Assembly (NCBI GenBank): GCA_007131945.1
Contig: SLPP01000246.1
Coordinates: 1-9,987, forward strand
Length of the DNA stretch: 9,987 bases
Reading direction: 5' to 3'
Source of the DNA: Paracoccaceae bacterium
Lineage (GTDB): Bacteria; Pseudomonadota; Alphaproteobacteria; Rhodobacterales; Rhodobacteraceae
Part shown: positions 9,647 through 9,987 of the stretch, piece after piece
How the letters are laid out: the number at the start of each line of letters is the position of its first letter
How positions within the stretch are numbered: the stretch's first letter is position 1
Translations under genes and position numbers: made by a program
The notes under the pieces: generated by a model
Told to the model about the DNA's origin: nothing
What the model saw: only the letters and a program-made list of their open reading frames with translations
Database searches by the model: none

Positions 9647-9726
9647 GCCGGCGCCGTTCCCGGGATTCTCCGCATCTTCGCCAAATTCCCCCCCGTCGCC
9701 CTGTTCATTCTTGTCTTGTTTGCGCG

Positions 9727-9756
9727 AAGTGAGCAGAAACCTGGACGGGGTGTCAA
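9727..9756 (-). promoter_or_regulatory. Candidate sigma-70 promoter for the amidohydrolase/transporter cluster
   Basis: On the minus strand a perfect -35 box, TTGACA, lies at 9756-9751. A 17- to 18-base spacer leads to a poor -10 (CTCACT or TCACTT, 9733-9727), with TG just upstream that could serve as an extended -10. Transcription would start near 9720, giving a leader of roughly 75 nt before the ATG at 9646. The area around 9700-9740 is richer in A/T than the rest of the window. A consensus -35 with a weak -10 fits an activator-assisted promoter, but that is inference. Confidence 0.5.
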
Positions 9757-9807
9757 GCGCCAGCGCCCGGGATTCGTCGGCGCGGCGCGGCGATGACCGG
9801 AATGCGT

Positions 9808-9849
9808 GCCGGGCAAGCCGTTTCCCGCTCAGGCGCCGGGCAATGCCCG
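9808..9849. repeat. Short direct and inverted repeats in the divergent promoter region, possible operator
   Basis: GCCGGGCAA occurs twice, at 9808-9816 and 9835-9843, with starts 27 bases apart. The second copy overlaps a perfect palindrome, CGGGCA-A-TGCCCG (9837-9849), and the first overlaps TGCCGGGCA (9807-9815), also a palindrome. They lie 37-80 bases before the plus-strand start codon. They could bind a regulator or form a leader hairpin, but in DNA this GC-rich short matches arise easily by chance. Confidence 0.3.
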
Positions 9850-9875
9850 CGTCCGGCACCCGCCGCAACCTTTCC

Positions 9876-9879
9876 GGAG
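9876..9879 (+). promoter_or_regulatory. Ribosome binding site of the plus-strand partial gene
   Basis: GGAG lies six bases before the ATG at 9886. It is the main support, apart from the translation itself, for a real start here. I could not find a convincing plus-strand promoter between 9757 and 9875. Confidence 0.6.
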
Positions 9880-9885
9880 TTCGTC

Positions 9886-9987
9886 ATGAGCCTGCCCTCC
9901 GCCGCCCCCTCGTCCTTCCCCGAGCCGCTGCGCGCCGAGCTCGCCGCGGCGCTGCCCGCCGGCGCGGTGCTCTGCGGCGCGGCGGTC
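9886..9987 (+). CDS. Probable FAD-binding oxidoreductase (GlcD/D-lactate dehydrogenase-like), N-terminal 34 residues only
   Basis: Only 34 codons are visible, open to the window end. The text PEPLRAELAAALPAGAVL resembles the opening of FAD-linked oxidases of the VAO/GlcD type, where a short helix ending in 'lp.gavl' precedes the FAD-binding domain. No catalytic or FAD-binding residue is yet in view, so the call rests on a short resemblance. Such enzymes oxidise 2-hydroxy acids to 2-oxo acids, which would suit the thiamine-diphosphate enzyme at the other end of the cluster. The gene is divergent from the cluster and shares the 239-nt intergenic region. It has a good GGAG ribosome binding site. 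Confidence 0.5.
   Translation, partial: MSLPSAAPSSFPEPLRAELAAALPAGAVLCGAAV

Noticed and set aside
9631..9708. A 25-codon minus-strand reading frame in the leader, overlapping the YtcJ-type start codon (possible leader peptide)
   Set aside because: It starts only about 12 nt after the inferred transcription start, has no good ribosome binding site and no run of one amino acid that would suggest attenuation.
7304..9796. A plus-strand open frame of 830 codons antisense to the DppB-type and YtcJ-type genes
   Set aside because: It has the same low-complexity H/R/G/A composition, crosses the intergenic promoter region, and has no recognisable motif. It is a shadow of the minus-strand genes.
8027..9868. 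A longer YtcJ-type protein starting at 9868
   Set aside because: The extra 74 residues show no signal peptide or family similarity and would span the TTGACA promoter box. The family-typical start is at 9646.

Overview
The window is about 10 kb of very GC-rich DNA (roughly 70% G+C by eye) with strong third-position GC bias. It suggests a free-living alphaproteobacterium, possibly Rhodobacterales-like, but that is inferred only from composition, gene style and operon layout. Nearly all of it is one minus-strand gene cluster. A second gene starts on the plus strand at the far right edge and runs out of the window.

Reading the minus strand in the direction of transcription, from right to left, the order is: a YtcJ-type metal-dependent amidohydrolase (9646-8027); a DppB-type permease (7990-7049); a DppC-type permease (7052-6159); an exported family 5 solute-binding protein (6107-4521); a second amidohydrolase of the ATZ/TRZ and cytosine/guanine deaminase type (4455-3004); a DppD-type ATPase (3004-2018); a DppF-type ATPase (2021-948); and the N-terminal 317 residues of a thiamine-diphosphate enzyme of the acetolactate-synthase-like IlvX type (951 to beyond base 1). 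Four of the seven junctions overlap by 1 or 4 bases (TGATG or ATGA). The other gaps are 36, 51 and 65 nt, so this looks like a single transcription unit. The 65-nt gap after the binding-protein gene holds a perfect 10-bp GC-rich hairpin. The 239-nt divergent gap at 9647-9885 carries a consensus -35 element (TTGACA) facing the cluster and short repeats facing the plus-strand gene, which begins at 9886 like an FAD-linked (GlcD-type) oxidoreductase.

Working model (inference): a complete five-part peptide/nickel-class ABC importer brings in an unknown amide-, amidine- or peptide-like compound. Two cytoplasmic amidohydrolases with different folds of active site open or deaminate it. The thiamine-diphosphate enzyme, and perhaps the divergent flavin oxidase, process the resulting 2-oxo or 2-hydroxy acid. 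The importer is complete and the genes look intact. The substrate is not readable from the sequence. I saw no RNA genes, insertion sequences, CRISPR arrays or phage genes.
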